A stretch of DNA of 51,926 bases from a virus. The translations under genes and the position numbers were made by a program. The stretch lies in IMG/VR virus record IMGVR_UViG_3300025426_000042, positions 1-51,926 of that record. One strand, given 5' to 3'. The notes beneath the pieces are model-generated. The model made no database searches. It was given only the letters and a program-made list of their open reading frames with translations, and had not been told where the DNA came from. Positions 6,353 through 17,500 of this stretch are shown here, piece after piece; position 1 is the stretch's first letter, and each line of letters begins with the position of its first letter.

Positions 6353-8656
6353 ATGGGTGCGTTTGATGATCTTGGCGCCACAATCTCTTCTGGAGTATCA
6401 GGAGCAATAAACGCCGTATCTACAGGAATAGCATCTGGACTTTCTAGTGTAACAAACGCTATATCAGGAGTCACCTCGTCGTTAACTGGCGGTCTGTCAG
6501 GCTTAAGCGGAGTATCTTCGATTAGTAATGCATTAGCAGGTATTGCCGGTGCATTAGGAATTGCACCAGGTAGCTCATTACCGTTACCTAATCCATTATT
6601 TAGGTATGCAAGTTATAACTGTATTATTGGATTAAGTTCAATATCGGATGAGTTTTTAAGTAATCCTGATAGTACTTACAGAATTGGGTTATACGGTGAT
6701 ATAATTGCAAAATCTGCTAGTATCGAACCTTACAATCGAGTTCAAATTCCTCAAGGATCTTTTGAATTCTATATAGATGATGTTAAACTTGAAAGCACAA
6801 TCGGTCATAAAAGTGGTACGAATTCAAATGTAACTGATCTTAGTTTTAAAATTATAGAACCTTATAGCATGGGTTTATTTTATACAGCACTTCAACAATC
6901 TGCTGCTAAAAATTCGCATACTAATTGGAATGTTGCGCCATTTCTTTTAACAATTAATTTTAAAGGTAATACAGAAACTGGCATAATGGAAGATATTCCA
7001 GGCACTGATAGACAAATACCTATACAAATTACTGGTATGGATATGACAGTAAATGAAAACGGTGCTGTTTATAACTGTACTGGAATTCCTTATAATGCAG
7101 TTGCACTTAATGATGGCAATAAAAACTTTATGAGCGATGTATCAGCTAGAGGAAAAACCGTTGGAGAAATATTACAGTGGGGCGATAAAAGTTTAGAAGC
7201 TGTACTAAATCAAAAATTAAAAGAAGTAGCTGATACAAATGGTATTGAAGTTCCTGATAGAATTTTAATTCTATTCCCACAAAATTCTGCGTCAAGTGCA
7301 ACTGATCAACCATCTAGTGGTGATAGCGAATCATCTCCAGGCTCGGCAACAACGGATCCTACACCATTGCCTACAGATTTTATGACATCTTTAAATGTTT
7401 CTAATAAATCTGTAACTGACAAAGTTGATATTTTAGTTCAGGATCCATCGTCTATGAATGCCATAGGACAAGCCAAGATGGGATTTGATGAATTACGAAA
7501 AGGTGATCCACCCATTGGCGGCGAACAAGAAGTCTACGACGAAAAAAAGAAAATTAATGTTAGAAGTAAAAACGGTGTAGATCCGCAAGTTACTGAAATG
7601 AAATTTAAACAAGATACTGACATATTAAATGCTATAAATCAAACTATATTAGCTAGTCGGTTTGTTGTAGAATCTTTAGATCCTGGCAAAATTACTCCTG
7701 AAGGATACAAAGACTGGTGGCATATTGATACACAGGTATATCAATCAGGAGTAGAAAATAAAGCAACTGGATTAAAACCTAGGTTATTAGTCTATAGAGT
7801 ATTGCCATACCATGTTCATCAAAGTTCTGGACCATTAGCTCCAAGCACTAAACCTGTTGGTCTGAACGGACCACTACAATCTCAAGTAGTTAAAGAATAT
7901 AATTATATCTACACAGGTAAAAATGTTGATGTATTAAAATTTGATATAAAGTACACTAATAATTTTATAGATACATTGCCAGCAGACGGTACTTCAGGAA
8001 CACAAGATGCAAAAACTGCTGCCGATCAAGGTGGCGCAAAAGAAAAAACGCCAGTTACTCAAGAACAAGCACTTAATAATACAGGTAGTGCGCCACCCAC
8101 AAAACCAGGAACTTCACCTACCGCTGTAAGTTATAGCGCAAAACGATCACAAACTGACAGACTTGGAGGCGGAGGTGCTGAAATTGAAGCAACTCGTGCT
8201 GCTCGTGCATTTTTTGATAGAGCATTTCAAGGAACAGACATGGCGGATCTTTCATTAGAAATAATCGGAGATCCATATTATATTGCAATGAGCGGTACTG
8301 GCAATTACACAGCACAGCCTGTTACTGAAAATCTCAACGCCGACGGCAGCGTAAACTGGCAATCTGGAGAAGTTCATGTCTCAATTAATTTTAGAACGCC
8401 AATAGATATTGGATATAACGGGTTATATAATTTTCATAATCCTACACAGTCGGTAGCCATGATTAGTGGCTTATATCGCATTACTACTGTTGTAAGTAAT
8501 TTTTCAAAAAATGAATTTAAACAAACACTAACAGGTTTACGCTTACGTCTACAAGAATTGCCAGGCGGCGGATCACCAAACGCAGGTGTTGCAGCAGATA
8601 ATAATAAGATTAATACTAAAGATCCGAATAGTAACGAAGAAGATGGAACTGAATAA
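6353..8656 (+). CDS. Baseplate hub structural protein
   Basis: This 767-residue protein lies between gp53 and the gp5-like spike. Residues 1-80 form a Gly/Ser/Ala-rich, mildly hydrophobic stretch resembling the N-terminus of the tube-cap protein. It is followed by a domain opening YNCIIGLSSISDEFL and YIDDVKLESTIGHKSGTNS. A Ser/Pro/Thr linker lies near 310-335. The C-terminal domain (SLEIIGDPYYIAMSG, then SINFRTPIDIGYNG and LRLRLQELPGG) is typical of large hub proteins of marine T4-like phages. Position suggests the role of T4 gp27, but the length (gp27 has 391 residues) shows it is not a simple counterpart. The next start overlaps its stop by 1 base (TAATG). Confidence 0.7.
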   Translation: MGAFDDLGATISSGVSGAINAVSTGIASGLSSVTNAISGVTSSLTGGLSGLSGVSSISNALAGIAGALGIAPGSSLPLPNPLFRYASYNCIIGLSSISDEFLSNPDSTYRIGLYGDIIAKSASIEPYNRVQIPQGSFEFYIDDVKLESTIGHKSGTNSNVTDLSFKIIEPYSMGLFYTALQQSAAKNSHTNWNVAPFLLTINFKGNTETGIMEDIPGTDRQIPIQITGMDMTVNENGAVYNCTGIPYNAVALNDGNKNFMSDVSARGKTVGEILQWGDKSLEAVLNQKLKEVADTNGIEVPDRILILFPQNSASSATDQPSSGDSESSPGSATTDPTPLPTDFMTSLNVSNKSVTDKVDILVQDPSSMNAIGQAKMGFDELRKGDPPIGGEQEVYDEKKKINVRSKNGVDPQVTEMKFKQDTDILNAINQTILASRFVVESLDPGKITPEGYKDWWHIDTQVYQSGVENKATGLKPRLLVYRVLPYHVHQSSGPLAPSTKPVGLNGPLQSQVVKEYNYIYTGKNVDVLKFDIKYTNNFIDTLPADGTSGTQDAKTAADQGGAKEKTPVTQEQALNNTGSAPPTKPGTSPTAVSYSAKRSQTDRLGGGGAEIEATRAARAFFDRAFQGTDMADLSLEIIGDPYYIAMSGTGNYTAQPVTENLNADGSVNWQSGEVHVSINFRTPIDIGYNGLYNFHNPTQSVAMISGLYRITTVVSNFSKNEFKQTLTGLRLRLQELPGGGSPNAGVAADNNKINTKDPNSNEEDGTE

Positions 8657-10545
8657 TGGCAGAATATAATCCAAACGACAGTACAATAAATCAACCAAAG
8701 CCAGAACCCGGCCCGTTTTTAGCCAAGGTAGTTAGTCACCTTGATGCTACTTATATGGGTATGTTAGAAGTTCAGATTTTGCATGATGTTGGTAATAGTG
8801 ATAGCGAAGGGCAATTACATCAAGTAAAATACATGAGTCCATTTTTTGGAAAAACTGATGTAAAATATAACGGAAAAGACAACGACTATAATAACACACA
8901 AAAAAGTTATGGCTTCTGGGCTGTTCCGCCTGACGTAGGATCTATTGTTGTTATTATTTTTATTGAAGGTAATCCTAAACGCGGTTACTGGATAGGCTGT
9001 GTTCAAGACGAAGCAATGAATTTTATGATTCCAGGCTATGCATCTACGGAAAACAATGTAGAGCATGGACTAGACACACCGTATGGTCATGCTAAACGTG
9101 TGCCAGTAGCAGAATACAATAAAAATTATCCAGGTAATAATTCTACCACAGACAAAACAAAGATTAAAAAACCAATTCATCCGTTTGCACAACAATTAGC
9201 TGATCAAGGATTATTGTTAGACGACACGAGAGGTATTACAACTAGCAGTGCTAGAAGAGAAACGCCTAGTATGGTATTTGGTGTAAGTACACCTGGACCG
9301 TTAGATAAAAACGGCCAAACAGGTCCTTATGGAAAAATTGAACATCAAGTTAAAAATGCTCCCGTTAGTCGACTCGGCGGCAGCAGTTTGGTCATGGATG
9401 ATGGCGATGACAAATATTTACGTAAAAAAAGCCCAAGCGATGGCGGCCCAGAGTATGCTGCCGTAGAAGAAAATGAGTTAGACGGTGATGTAACTAGACC
9501 AAACAATGAATTAATCAGACTCAGAACTCGAACTGGGCATCAAATTCTGTTACATAACAGTGAAGATCTTATCTACATCACTAATAGTCGTGGTACAGCG
9601 TGGATAGAATTAACTAGCGACGGCAAAATAGATGTATATGCGCAAGACAGTATCAGTATGCACACTGAACAAGATTTTAATTTCTATGCAAACCGTGACA
9701 TTAACATGGAAGCTGGTCGCAATTTCAATATTAAAGTCACAGAAGAAATGCACACTCAAGTTCTTAAAGATCAAATTTTAATAGTTGATGGAAATCAAAA
9801 AGTTGAAATTAAAAAAGATGTAGATATAACATTTGATCAAAATTATAAACATCATATAAAAGAACAAGTTGATTGGATTTTTGATCAAGGATTCAACTGG
9901 AATATTGGCGCCAACGGTGGCGGGACATATAATTCTACGCTTAATGGAAATCAAGTTGTAAAAATTACTGGAAATATTGATGAAACTATTACCGGAAATA
10001 AAACATATACTACTCAAGGTAATTACGAATTAAACACAACCGGTAATAATAATTTTACAGCTGGCGGCAATACAAATATTAAGACAACCGGAAATAACAA
10101 TTTTACCGCGTCAGGTAATACTAGTATCAAATCGACTGGCAATCATAATGAAACAGCCACAAATATAAACATGAATAGTAGTGGTGCACCTGCTGAAACA
10201 GCAGCAGAAGCTGCAACAGCAGCAGAACCGGGAGAAGCTGCTGAAGCCGAATTGCCTAAAGTATTACAGACTAGCACATTACCAGGACCGCCTAATGGTG
10301 CCGAACTAGTACAAAGTATTATGCGTCGTGTTCCTACTACTGAACCGTACCCACAACATGAAAATTTAGATCCTACAAAATATAAACCAGATTTAACAGA
10401 TAGGGATATAGAAACTCGATACGAAGGTAATAGTTCAAGTATGGCTAAACCAGCTAGCTACTGGAAAAAATACAGTACAAATCCAGATACATTTACTAGA
10501 AATCCTCCGGTAGAGGATTCTTTCCAACAAAACAACGAGGTGTAA
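8656..10545 (+). CDS. 5: gp5-like baseplate hub/spike protein without a lysozyme domain
   Basis: Residues about 15-125 form an OB-fold-like N-terminal domain (FLAKVVSHLDATYMGMLEVQI, then GFWAVPPDVGSIVVIIFIEGNPKRGYWIG), as in T4 gp5 and VgrG-type spikes. Residues about 285-500 form a repetitive beta-prism/needle: LRTRTGHQILLHNSEDLIYI, then many GN and TGN units spaced 8-12 residues apart. The muramidase domain that sits between these parts in T4 gp5 is not visible; a 150-residue linker is found instead. An Ala/Glu-rich linker (about 510-535) leads to a C-terminal motif VPTTEPYPQHENLDP. The needle would puncture the outer membrane, and peptidoglycan cutting must be provided elsewhere. A 3-base gap separates it from gp25. 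Confidence 0.82.
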   Translation: MAEYNPNDSTINQPKPEPGPFLAKVVSHLDATYMGMLEVQILHDVGNSDSEGQLHQVKYMSPFFGKTDVKYNGKDNDYNNTQKSYGFWAVPPDVGSIVVIIFIEGNPKRGYWIGCVQDEAMNFMIPGYASTENNVEHGLDTPYGHAKRVPVAEYNKNYPGNNSTTDKTKIKKPIHPFAQQLADQGLLLDDTRGITTSSARRETPSMVFGVSTPGPLDKNGQTGPYGKIEHQVKNAPVSRLGGSSLVMDDGDDKYLRKKSPSDGGPEYAAVEENELDGDVTRPNNELIRLRTRTGHQILLHNSEDLIYITNSRGTAWIELTSDGKIDVYAQDSISMHTEQDFNFYANRDINMEAGRNFNIKVTEEMHTQVLKDQILIVDGNQKVEIKKDVDITFDQNYKHHIKEQVDWIFDQGFNWNIGANGGGTYNSTLNGNQVVKITGNIDETITGNKTYTTQGNYELNTTGNNNFTAGGNTNIKTTGNNNFTASGNTSIKSTGNHNETATNINMNSSGAPAETAAEAATAAEPGEAAEAELPKVLQTSTLPGPPNGAELVQSIMRRVPTTEPYPQHENLDPTKYKPDLTDRDIETRYEGNSSSMAKPASYWKKYSTNPDTFTRNPPVEDSFQQNNEV

Positions 10546-10548
10546 TAT

Positions 10549-10983
10549 ATGTCTAGCTTATTCACAAAAACACAAATATCTTCTCCAAATATTGCACACC
10601 ATGTTAGCTCTCGTAGATATAGGGGATTTAGTACAGTAAGTCCGCATACTGAAAATTTTGCCTTGTATGATTTTGAATTAATCAAGCAAGATTTACTTAA
10701 TAATTTTTATGTGCGTCAGGGAGAACGCCTAATGAACCCTACATTTGGCACAATCATATGGGATGTTATTTTTGAACCTTTAACTGATGAATTAAAAAAT
10801 GCTGTACTACAAAATGTAAATCAAATATTCAACAGCGATCCTCGAATTCGCACAGGCAACATAGTCATAACACCATACGATACTGGGTTAGAAATTCAAT
10901 GTGAACTGATATATGTGCTGTATAACATACAACAAAAACTTCAAATGAAGTTTGATCAAGCGAACGGACTTGCCCTACAATAA
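10549..10983 (+). CDS. 25: gp25-like baseplate wedge protein
   Basis: The 144-residue protein contains the GPW/gp25 domain: DLLNNFYVRQGERLMNPTFGTIIWD, then FEPLTDELKNAVLQNV and SDPRIRTGNIVITPYDTGLEI. This matches the conserved wedge component of contractile injection systems that binds the gp6 dimer and links sheath to baseplate. Length is close to T4 gp25 (132). It follows the spike gene by 3 bases and precedes gp6, the same order as in T4 (25-6-7). Confidence 0.9.
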   Translation: MSSLFTKTQISSPNIAHHVSSRRYRGFSTVSPHTENFALYDFELIKQDLLNNFYVRQGERLMNPTFGTIIWDVIFEPLTDELKNAVLQNVNQIFNSDPRIRTGNIVITPYDTGLEIQCELIYVLYNIQQKLQMKFDQANGLALQ

Positions 10984-11007
10984 TTAAGTACGCACATAAT
11001 TTTATTC

Positions 11008-11015
11008 AATAAATA
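11008..11015 (+). promoter_or_regulatory. Late promoter (AATAAATA) before gp6
   Basis: AATAAATA occurs in the 50-base gap between gp25 and gp6, 18 bases before the gp6 ATG, with an AGGA ribosome-binding site in between. It fits the nATAAATA late motif shared by several starts here and would raise transcription of gp6 and the 15-kb gene behind it. Confidence 0.65.
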
Positions 11016-11033
11016 CACTTATTAGGATAAATC

Positions 11034-14000
11034 ATGAGCTCAACGGATAGACAAAATAATCTTTTAATTGCTGAAAACTGGCAAAAAATTTATCAGTCTT
11101 TTAAAAACGCAAACTTTCAAAGTTACGATTTTGATAATTTGCGTCGTACAATGATTGATTATATCCGTACAAATTTCCCAGAAGACTTCAACGACTACAT
11201 TGAATCAAGCGAGTACCTTGCATTGATTGATCTTATTGCCTATATTGGGCAAAGCATTGCTTTTCGTGTAGATTTAAACGCTCGTGAAAATTTCTTAGAA
11301 CTAGCAGAACGTCGTGATAGCATATTACGATTGGCACGTATGATTGGCTACAATGCTAGCAGAAATATTCCTGCCAAAGGCTTGTTAAAATTTGGTACAG
11401 TTAGTACAACTGAAAATGTAATTGACAGTAACGGCCGCAATTTATCAGGACAATATATTACTTGGAATGATCCAAGCAATGCCAATTGGTATGACCAGTT
11501 CATTAAAGTTATAAATGCTGCACTGCCGGCAACTAGTCAATTTGGTAACCCTATAGACAGCGCAACAATCTATGGAGTTCCAACAGCTCAGTATAGATTC
11601 AATGCTTCAAACACTAATGTTCCAATTTATAATTTTAATAAAACTATTTCTGGTCGTAGTATGAATTTTGAAATTACCAGTACAACATTTAGTGGAAAAA
11701 CTTACATTTATGAAGAAGCTCCTAAAATTGGAAATAAAATAGCATGTATATATAGTGATGATGGCTTTGGTGCTAGTAGTCCAGGTACAGGGTTCTTTTT
11801 TAATTTTACACAAGGCACTATGAATACTGGTGCATTTACAGTTTCTCAGCCTACTAGTAATCAACAAATAGATATTCCTACACAGAACATTAATAATACT
11901 GATGTATGGCTTTATAGTTTAGATCAAAGTACTGGCTTAGAAACAAATTTATGGACACAAGTTCCTGCTACATCTGGTAATAACATAATTTATAATAGTT
12001 TAAGTGCAAAAATTAAAAACATTTACAGCGTAATTACCAGAGCTAGTGATGCGATTAGTTTAAGTTTTAGTGATGGAACATTTGGTAATTTACCCTTAGG
12101 AAATTTTAGAACTTATTATAGAGTAAGCAATGGTTTAAATTACACAATTAATCCAGCAGATATTGTTAATATAGTAGTATCTATTCCTTATACAAGTGCA
12201 AAAAATACAGCAGAAACACTGACAATCAGTTTAAGTCTTGCTACTAGTGTTACTAATGCTGCAACAGCAGAAACAAATGCCAGCGTTAAAACTAATGCTC
12301 CACAAACGTACTATACGCAAAATCGTATGATTACTGGAGAAGACTACAATATTAGTCCGTTAAGTGCTAATCTAAATGTGGCAAAAGTACAGGCTGTTAA
12401 CAGAACTAGTAGCGGCATAAGTCGTTATTTTGACCTAACAGATCCTACTGGAAAATACAGTAAAACAACGTTATTTGCAGATGACGGTATTATCTATAAA
12501 GAAAATTATAATTCAACTACAAATTTTACTTACATCACTCAAACTGACATTCAAGGAATTATATATAATACCATTTACGATATTTTAAATACTCCTAATT
12601 TAAGAAATTTTTATTATTCAAATTATTTAGACTTTTTGAATGTCAGTCTTAACATTCAATGGAACGCAGTAACTACTGACAGTAATACTTCTAGCGGTTT
12701 TATTAGTTTAATTTCTCCTCAATCTGGTTCAAAAAATGTGCCGCTACAAGTCGGATCATTTACAGCAACAGATTTAAAATATCTTACAGTTGGTTCTATA
12801 ATAAAATTTACAGCACCTTCGGGTTATTATTTTAATACGATTACAAATAAATTAATAGCAGGCACAGCTACAGTTCCAAATTCTTCAAACTACATATGGG
12901 CAGAAGTTGTTAGTGTTGCAGATGACGGTACAGCAAATAACACTGGAGTTTTATCTAAAACAAGTCAAGGTCCAATTGTATTAAACAAAGCGATTCCTTC
13001 TCTTGCTGTTGCAACACAGATTATTCCTCAGTTTGTAACAACGATTAGTCCTACTGTCATTACTACTATGATAGATTTAATATTTGCTAATGATAGCTTT
13101 GGTTTAAGATATGATGCTACTACTCAAAGTTGGCAAATTATTTTTGCAAATAACTTAAATGTTACTAATCCGTTTAGTCTTGGTAACCAAGGCAATACTA
13201 GTAATCTTCAATTAGACTCTAGTTGGTTGTTATTGTTTACAACAAATACTGAACAATATACTATTACTACTCGCAATTTGAGATATGTATTCGAAAGTGA
13301 TAATCAAGTAACATTTTACTTTGATAGTAATACTACTATCTATGATACTATTTCTAGTAATACAATTTCAGATACTATTAAAGTTTTAAGTATAAACACA
13401 CAGCCTGATAATACTATCCCATTTACACAAGATTTAACTTGGCAAATTGTAAGTGAGTACATTGGACAAGACGGTTATATCGACCCTAAAAAACTTGTTA
13501 TAACGTTTGCTGATTCAAACGGTAATGGAATTGTTGACAATCCTCAATTATTTTTAGACATTGTTGCTCCTTCAACTAATCCGTTGGCAAAATATATTGT
13601 TGAAAGAAAATATACAATTTCAGAAGGCCAGGAAGATTATGAATATGTAATCAATGATCCAACTACTGGACCTGTACTAATATTTTCAACACAAGCTGCT
13701 GCAGGCCCCTTAACACAATATGCTGACGATACATATTTTTATTTTATAGATACAGCAACAGTTTTTAAACTAACATTATCAACAGGCAAATTAAATCCTA
13801 CATTAGATTATGAAGTTTATATAGGACGTTCAGATTTAAAATTTCAATATGTCCATAGTGCAGACTATGATAGCAGAATTGATCCAGGTGCAAGTAACAT
13901 TATAGATATCTATGTGCTAACGTCAGATTATGATTTGGCATTTAGAAAATGGGTATCTAATGGTGCAGTTGGAACAACTCCATTACCTCCTAGCAGCGAT

Positions 14001-14516
14001 CAATTAAACACATTATTAAGTCCTAATTTAAATTTAATTAAATCTATCAGTGATGAAATTATATACCATCCTGTAAATTATACATTGTTATTTGGTGCAC
14101 AAGCTGAACCTAGTTTGCAAGCAACGTTTAATGCAATGATCAATCCTTCTAGTGCTGTATCGGCCGCAGATGTACAAACAAGAATTTTACAAGCAATTAA
14201 TACATTTTTTGCATTAGAAAATTGGAATTTTGGTGATACATTTTATTTTACAGAATTAAGTACTTACGTTATGAATCAGTTAGCACCTGATTTGATTTCA
14301 TTTGTAATTGTACCAAGTCAACCAGGATTATATTTTGGAAACTTATTTGAAATTCAATGTGCAACTGATAATATATTTTTAAGTTGTGCTACAACTAGCA
14401 ATATTGTTATTGTTTCAGGACTTACTGGAACAAATTTAAAAACAATTAGCTCGACACCCACAAACAGTCTTACTAGCAATCAGTCAGTGACTACAGCTCC
14501 AAACACAGGAAAATAA
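11034..14516 (+). CDS. 6: gp6-like baseplate wedge protein
   Basis: This 1160-residue protein begins with the conserved N-terminal helical domain of marine T4-like gp6 proteins (NLRRTMIDYIRTNFPEDFNDYIESSEY, then LDLNARENFLELAERRDS-like residues near 80-100), a baseplate-J relative. T4 gp6 has 660 residues, so this version has about 500 extra, mainly beta-rich Ser/Thr/Asn residues in the second half. In T4, gp6 dimers form the iris that opens on contraction. It has its own late promoter and ends 4 bases before the giant gene, preserving the 25-6-7 order. Confidence 0.88.
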   Translation: MSSTDRQNNLLIAENWQKIYQSFKNANFQSYDFDNLRRTMIDYIRTNFPEDFNDYIESSEYLALIDLIAYIGQSIAFRVDLNARENFLELAERRDSILRLARMIGYNASRNIPAKGLLKFGTVSTTENVIDSNGRNLSGQYITWNDPSNANWYDQFIKVINAALPATSQFGNPIDSATIYGVPTAQYRFNASNTNVPIYNFNKTISGRSMNFEITSTTFSGKTYIYEEAPKIGNKIACIYSDDGFGASSPGTGFFFNFTQGTMNTGAFTVSQPTSNQQIDIPTQNINNTDVWLYSLDQSTGLETNLWTQVPATSGNNIIYNSLSAKIKNIYSVITRASDAISLSFSDGTFGNLPLGNFRTYYRVSNGLNYTINPADIVNIVVSIPYTSAKNTAETLTISLSLATSVTNAATAETNASVKTNAPQTYYTQNRMITGEDYNISPLSANLNVAKVQAVNRTSSGISRYFDLTDPTGKYSKTTLFADDGIIYKENYNSTTNFTYITQTDIQGIIYNTIYDILNTPNLRNFYYSNYLDFLNVSLNIQWNAVTTDSNTSSGFISLISPQSGSKNVPLQVGSFTATDLKYLTVGSIIKFTAPSGYYFNTITNKLIAGTATVPNSSNYIWAEVVSVADDGTANNTGVLSKTSQGPIVLNKAIPSLAVATQIIPQFVTTISPTVITTMIDLIFANDSFGLRYDATTQSWQIIFANNLNVTNPFSLGNQGNTSNLQLDSSWLLLFTTNTEQYTITTRNLRYVFESDNQVTFYFDSNTTIYDTISSNTISDTIKVLSINTQPDNTIPFTQDLTWQIVSEYIGQDGYIDPKKLVITFADSNGNGIVDNPQLFLDIVAPSTNPLAKYIVERKYTISEGQEDYEYVINDPTTGPVLIFSTQAAAGPLTQYADDTYFYFIDTATVFKLTLSTGKLNPTLDYEVYIGRSDLKFQYVHSADYDSRIDPGASNIIDIYVLTSDYDLAFRKWVSNGAVGTTPLPPSSDQLNTLLSPNLNLIKSISDEIIYHPVNYTLLFGAQAEPSLQATFNAMINPSSAVSAADVQTRILQAINTFFALENWNFGDTFYFTELSTYVMNQLAPDLISFVIVPSQPGLYFGNLFEIQCATDNIFLSCATTSNIVIVSGLTGTNLKTISSTPTNSLTSNQSVTTAPNTGK

Positions 14517-14520
14517 GTAA

Positions 14521-17500
14521 ATGGCCATTAATAATAACATTAACGGTGAAAAAGGACTTAGTGCAAATCTATTACCTAAGTTTTATCAAACACTAGCCAA
14601 CAAAAAGTTTTTACAATCGACAGTTGATCAATTATTTCAACCAGGTACGCTGACAAAAACTACAGGATATATTGGTAGAGAAAATGCTAAAGCTAGTACA
14701 GGTGCAGATGTATATGTTAAGGCGGCAGATGCGGTAAGACAAAATTATCAATTAGAGCCTGGAATAACTATAACTGATAATTTAGACAACATAACATTTT
14801 TTAAAGATTATGTTGATTACATTAATCAAATTAACGTGTTTGGCGGAAATACTACTAACCACGCACGTTTAAATAAACAAGAATTTTATTCTTGGGATCC
14901 TCATATTGATTGGGATAAGTTTGTTAATTTTCAAAATTACTACTGGTTACCTTATGGTCCTGATACTATTACTATATATGGCCCAAAAGCTACTATTAGT
15001 ACATCTTATAAAGTGTCCATTCAATCTGAAGGTGCCAACAATCAATATATTTTTACACCCGACGGAGCAACTCCAGACCCTGTATTAAAATTATACAGAG
15101 GTCAGACATATACTTTTAAAATTAATAGTCCTGGAAATCCGTTTAGTTTTAAAACAACTCGTGAAACTGGCACTAACCATCGTTATTCTTATATCGATGC
15201 AATAGATAATTATGGAGTGGAAGTAGGCACTGTTACGTTTACTGTTCCAGAGACAGCTCCTAGTTTATTATTTTATCAAAGCGAAACTGATATAAATCTC
15301 GGAGGCATTGTTGAAATATTTTCAATTGAAGAAGACACTAGCATCGATGTATCCTCTGTAATTTTAGGAAAAACTTCAATTACATTACCCGATGGTACTG
15401 TATTAAGCAACGGTATGAAAATTAAATTTGGCGGAAAAGTAACTCCTGCCGAATATGCTAACGGTCAGTTTTATGTAGAAGGCGTTGGTACAGCAATTAA
15501 ATTAATCCCTGAAACAGTATTAGAAGTTGTGAGTACTTATTCTACGAATGAGTCTGTGCCATTCGATAGTGTAGGATTTGATAAAGAACCTTGGGAAAAT
15601 GCTACAGGATATGCCGGATCTCCTGACTATATTACAATCAATAGAGCAAGTAGTGACCATAATCCATGGTCAAGATATAATCGTTGGTTCCATCAAGATG
15701 TTATTAATGCCAGTGCAGCATATAATAACAACACTCCTGTATTAGATCAAACAGCACGAGCTACAAGACCAATTATTGAATTTCAAGCAGATTTACGATT
15801 GTTTAATTTTGGTACAAAAGCTATTATAGATGTTGATATTTTAGATAACACTACAGGCAATACAAGTTTAAACAAAGATGCAATTCCAGTTTTTACAGCC
15901 ATAGAAGGTCGTTCAGGTTATAACGAGCCTACAACAGTGGCTAATGTATCTATTGCGTTGTCGCCAGGCATGCTGGTTTTATTTACGGGAGATCCTGATC
16001 CTCTTGTACAAAATAAAATTTTCCGTGTAGAATATGTAGATGTAAAACACTTAAATGGAGGAAGCAATCAGCTTCATTTGGTTGAAATAGCTAATCCAGA
16101 ATTAAATCAAGTAGTATTAGTTAAACAAGGAAAATTTCAAGGGCAAATGTTCTGGTATAACGGAACAACTTGGGTACAAGCTCAGCAAAAAACATCAGTA
16201 AATCAGACTCCGTTGTTTGATATCTTTGATAGCAACGGCGTAAGTGTAAGTGATAATACTGTTTATAACGGTAGTACGTTTGCTGGAACTCCTATATTTT
16301 CTTATAAACAAAGTTCTGGAGCCGCAGATACTGTTTTAGGTTTTCCCTTAAGTTATCAGAATGTCAATAATATAGGTGACATTGTTTTTAATTTTAATTT
16401 AGTAACTGATTCGTTTGAATATAAAAAAACGGCTATTGTTGAAACACAAAAAATTGATTCTGGATTCTTATCCAGTTTAGATTATGCAGGTAACACTAGA
16501 TATTTAAATGGCTGGCAAACTTGCGAAGTTGATACAGTTCAAGCTGCAGTAAGAATTTATAAAAATTCAGGATTGACTAATAATTTTAAAATAGATATCT
16601 ACGATGATATTAATAATTTGTCAGATCTAGTTGTTAGAATTTATATTAATGGAAAACGATTAAACCCTAGCTTATGGTCTGTAACTAACAAAGGTTTATA
16701 TAAAAATATTCGATTAGTTAATCCTATCGCATTAACAGATGTGTTAACTATTAGAGCGTTTTCTAAACAACCTATTAATGGTAACGGATATTACGAAGTA
16801 CCAGTTAACTTACAAAATAATCCATTAAATGGAGAAATTGGAGATTTTACACTAGGAGAAGTTATTAATCATGTTGATAGCATTATTGATAACTTATATC
16901 AAAATACTGTAAACTCGAATAAAAAAGAAACAGTTCAGTTCATCGGAGTGTTTCCGGGTAATAGCGATTTGCGTGATCTTGGAAATATAACTCCGTACGG
17001 AACAAAATTTGTACAACATAGCGGCCCGCTAAGTTTAGGAATTTATCACACTACATCCGAAACTAATAATATAATTAAATCTATTGAACAATCAAGAGAA
17101 GATTACAATAATTTTAAAAGAAATTTTATTAGCACCGCTACTAATTTAGGAGTAGACGGGGATCCTGTAACAATTATCAATCAAATTTTACAAAAATTAA
17201 ATGCAGCCAAGCCAAATGTTGCTCCTTACTATTTTAGTGATATGGTGCCGTACGGCGCATGTATCATAACCGATTTAACAGTAGTTGATTATAGAATTCG
17301 ACAATATCCATTAAGCACGGTATTCACATTGGATTCATTGAGTAATAAAGCAGTAGGAATTTATTTGAATGGTGTACAATTAATACATGGACAGGATTAT
17401 TCTTTTAGTGATCAAGGATTTGTTATTATTGATTCTAGTGTTAATCTTGTTAATGGTGATACAATTAGTACGTACGAATACGATAGTACAGATGGATGTT

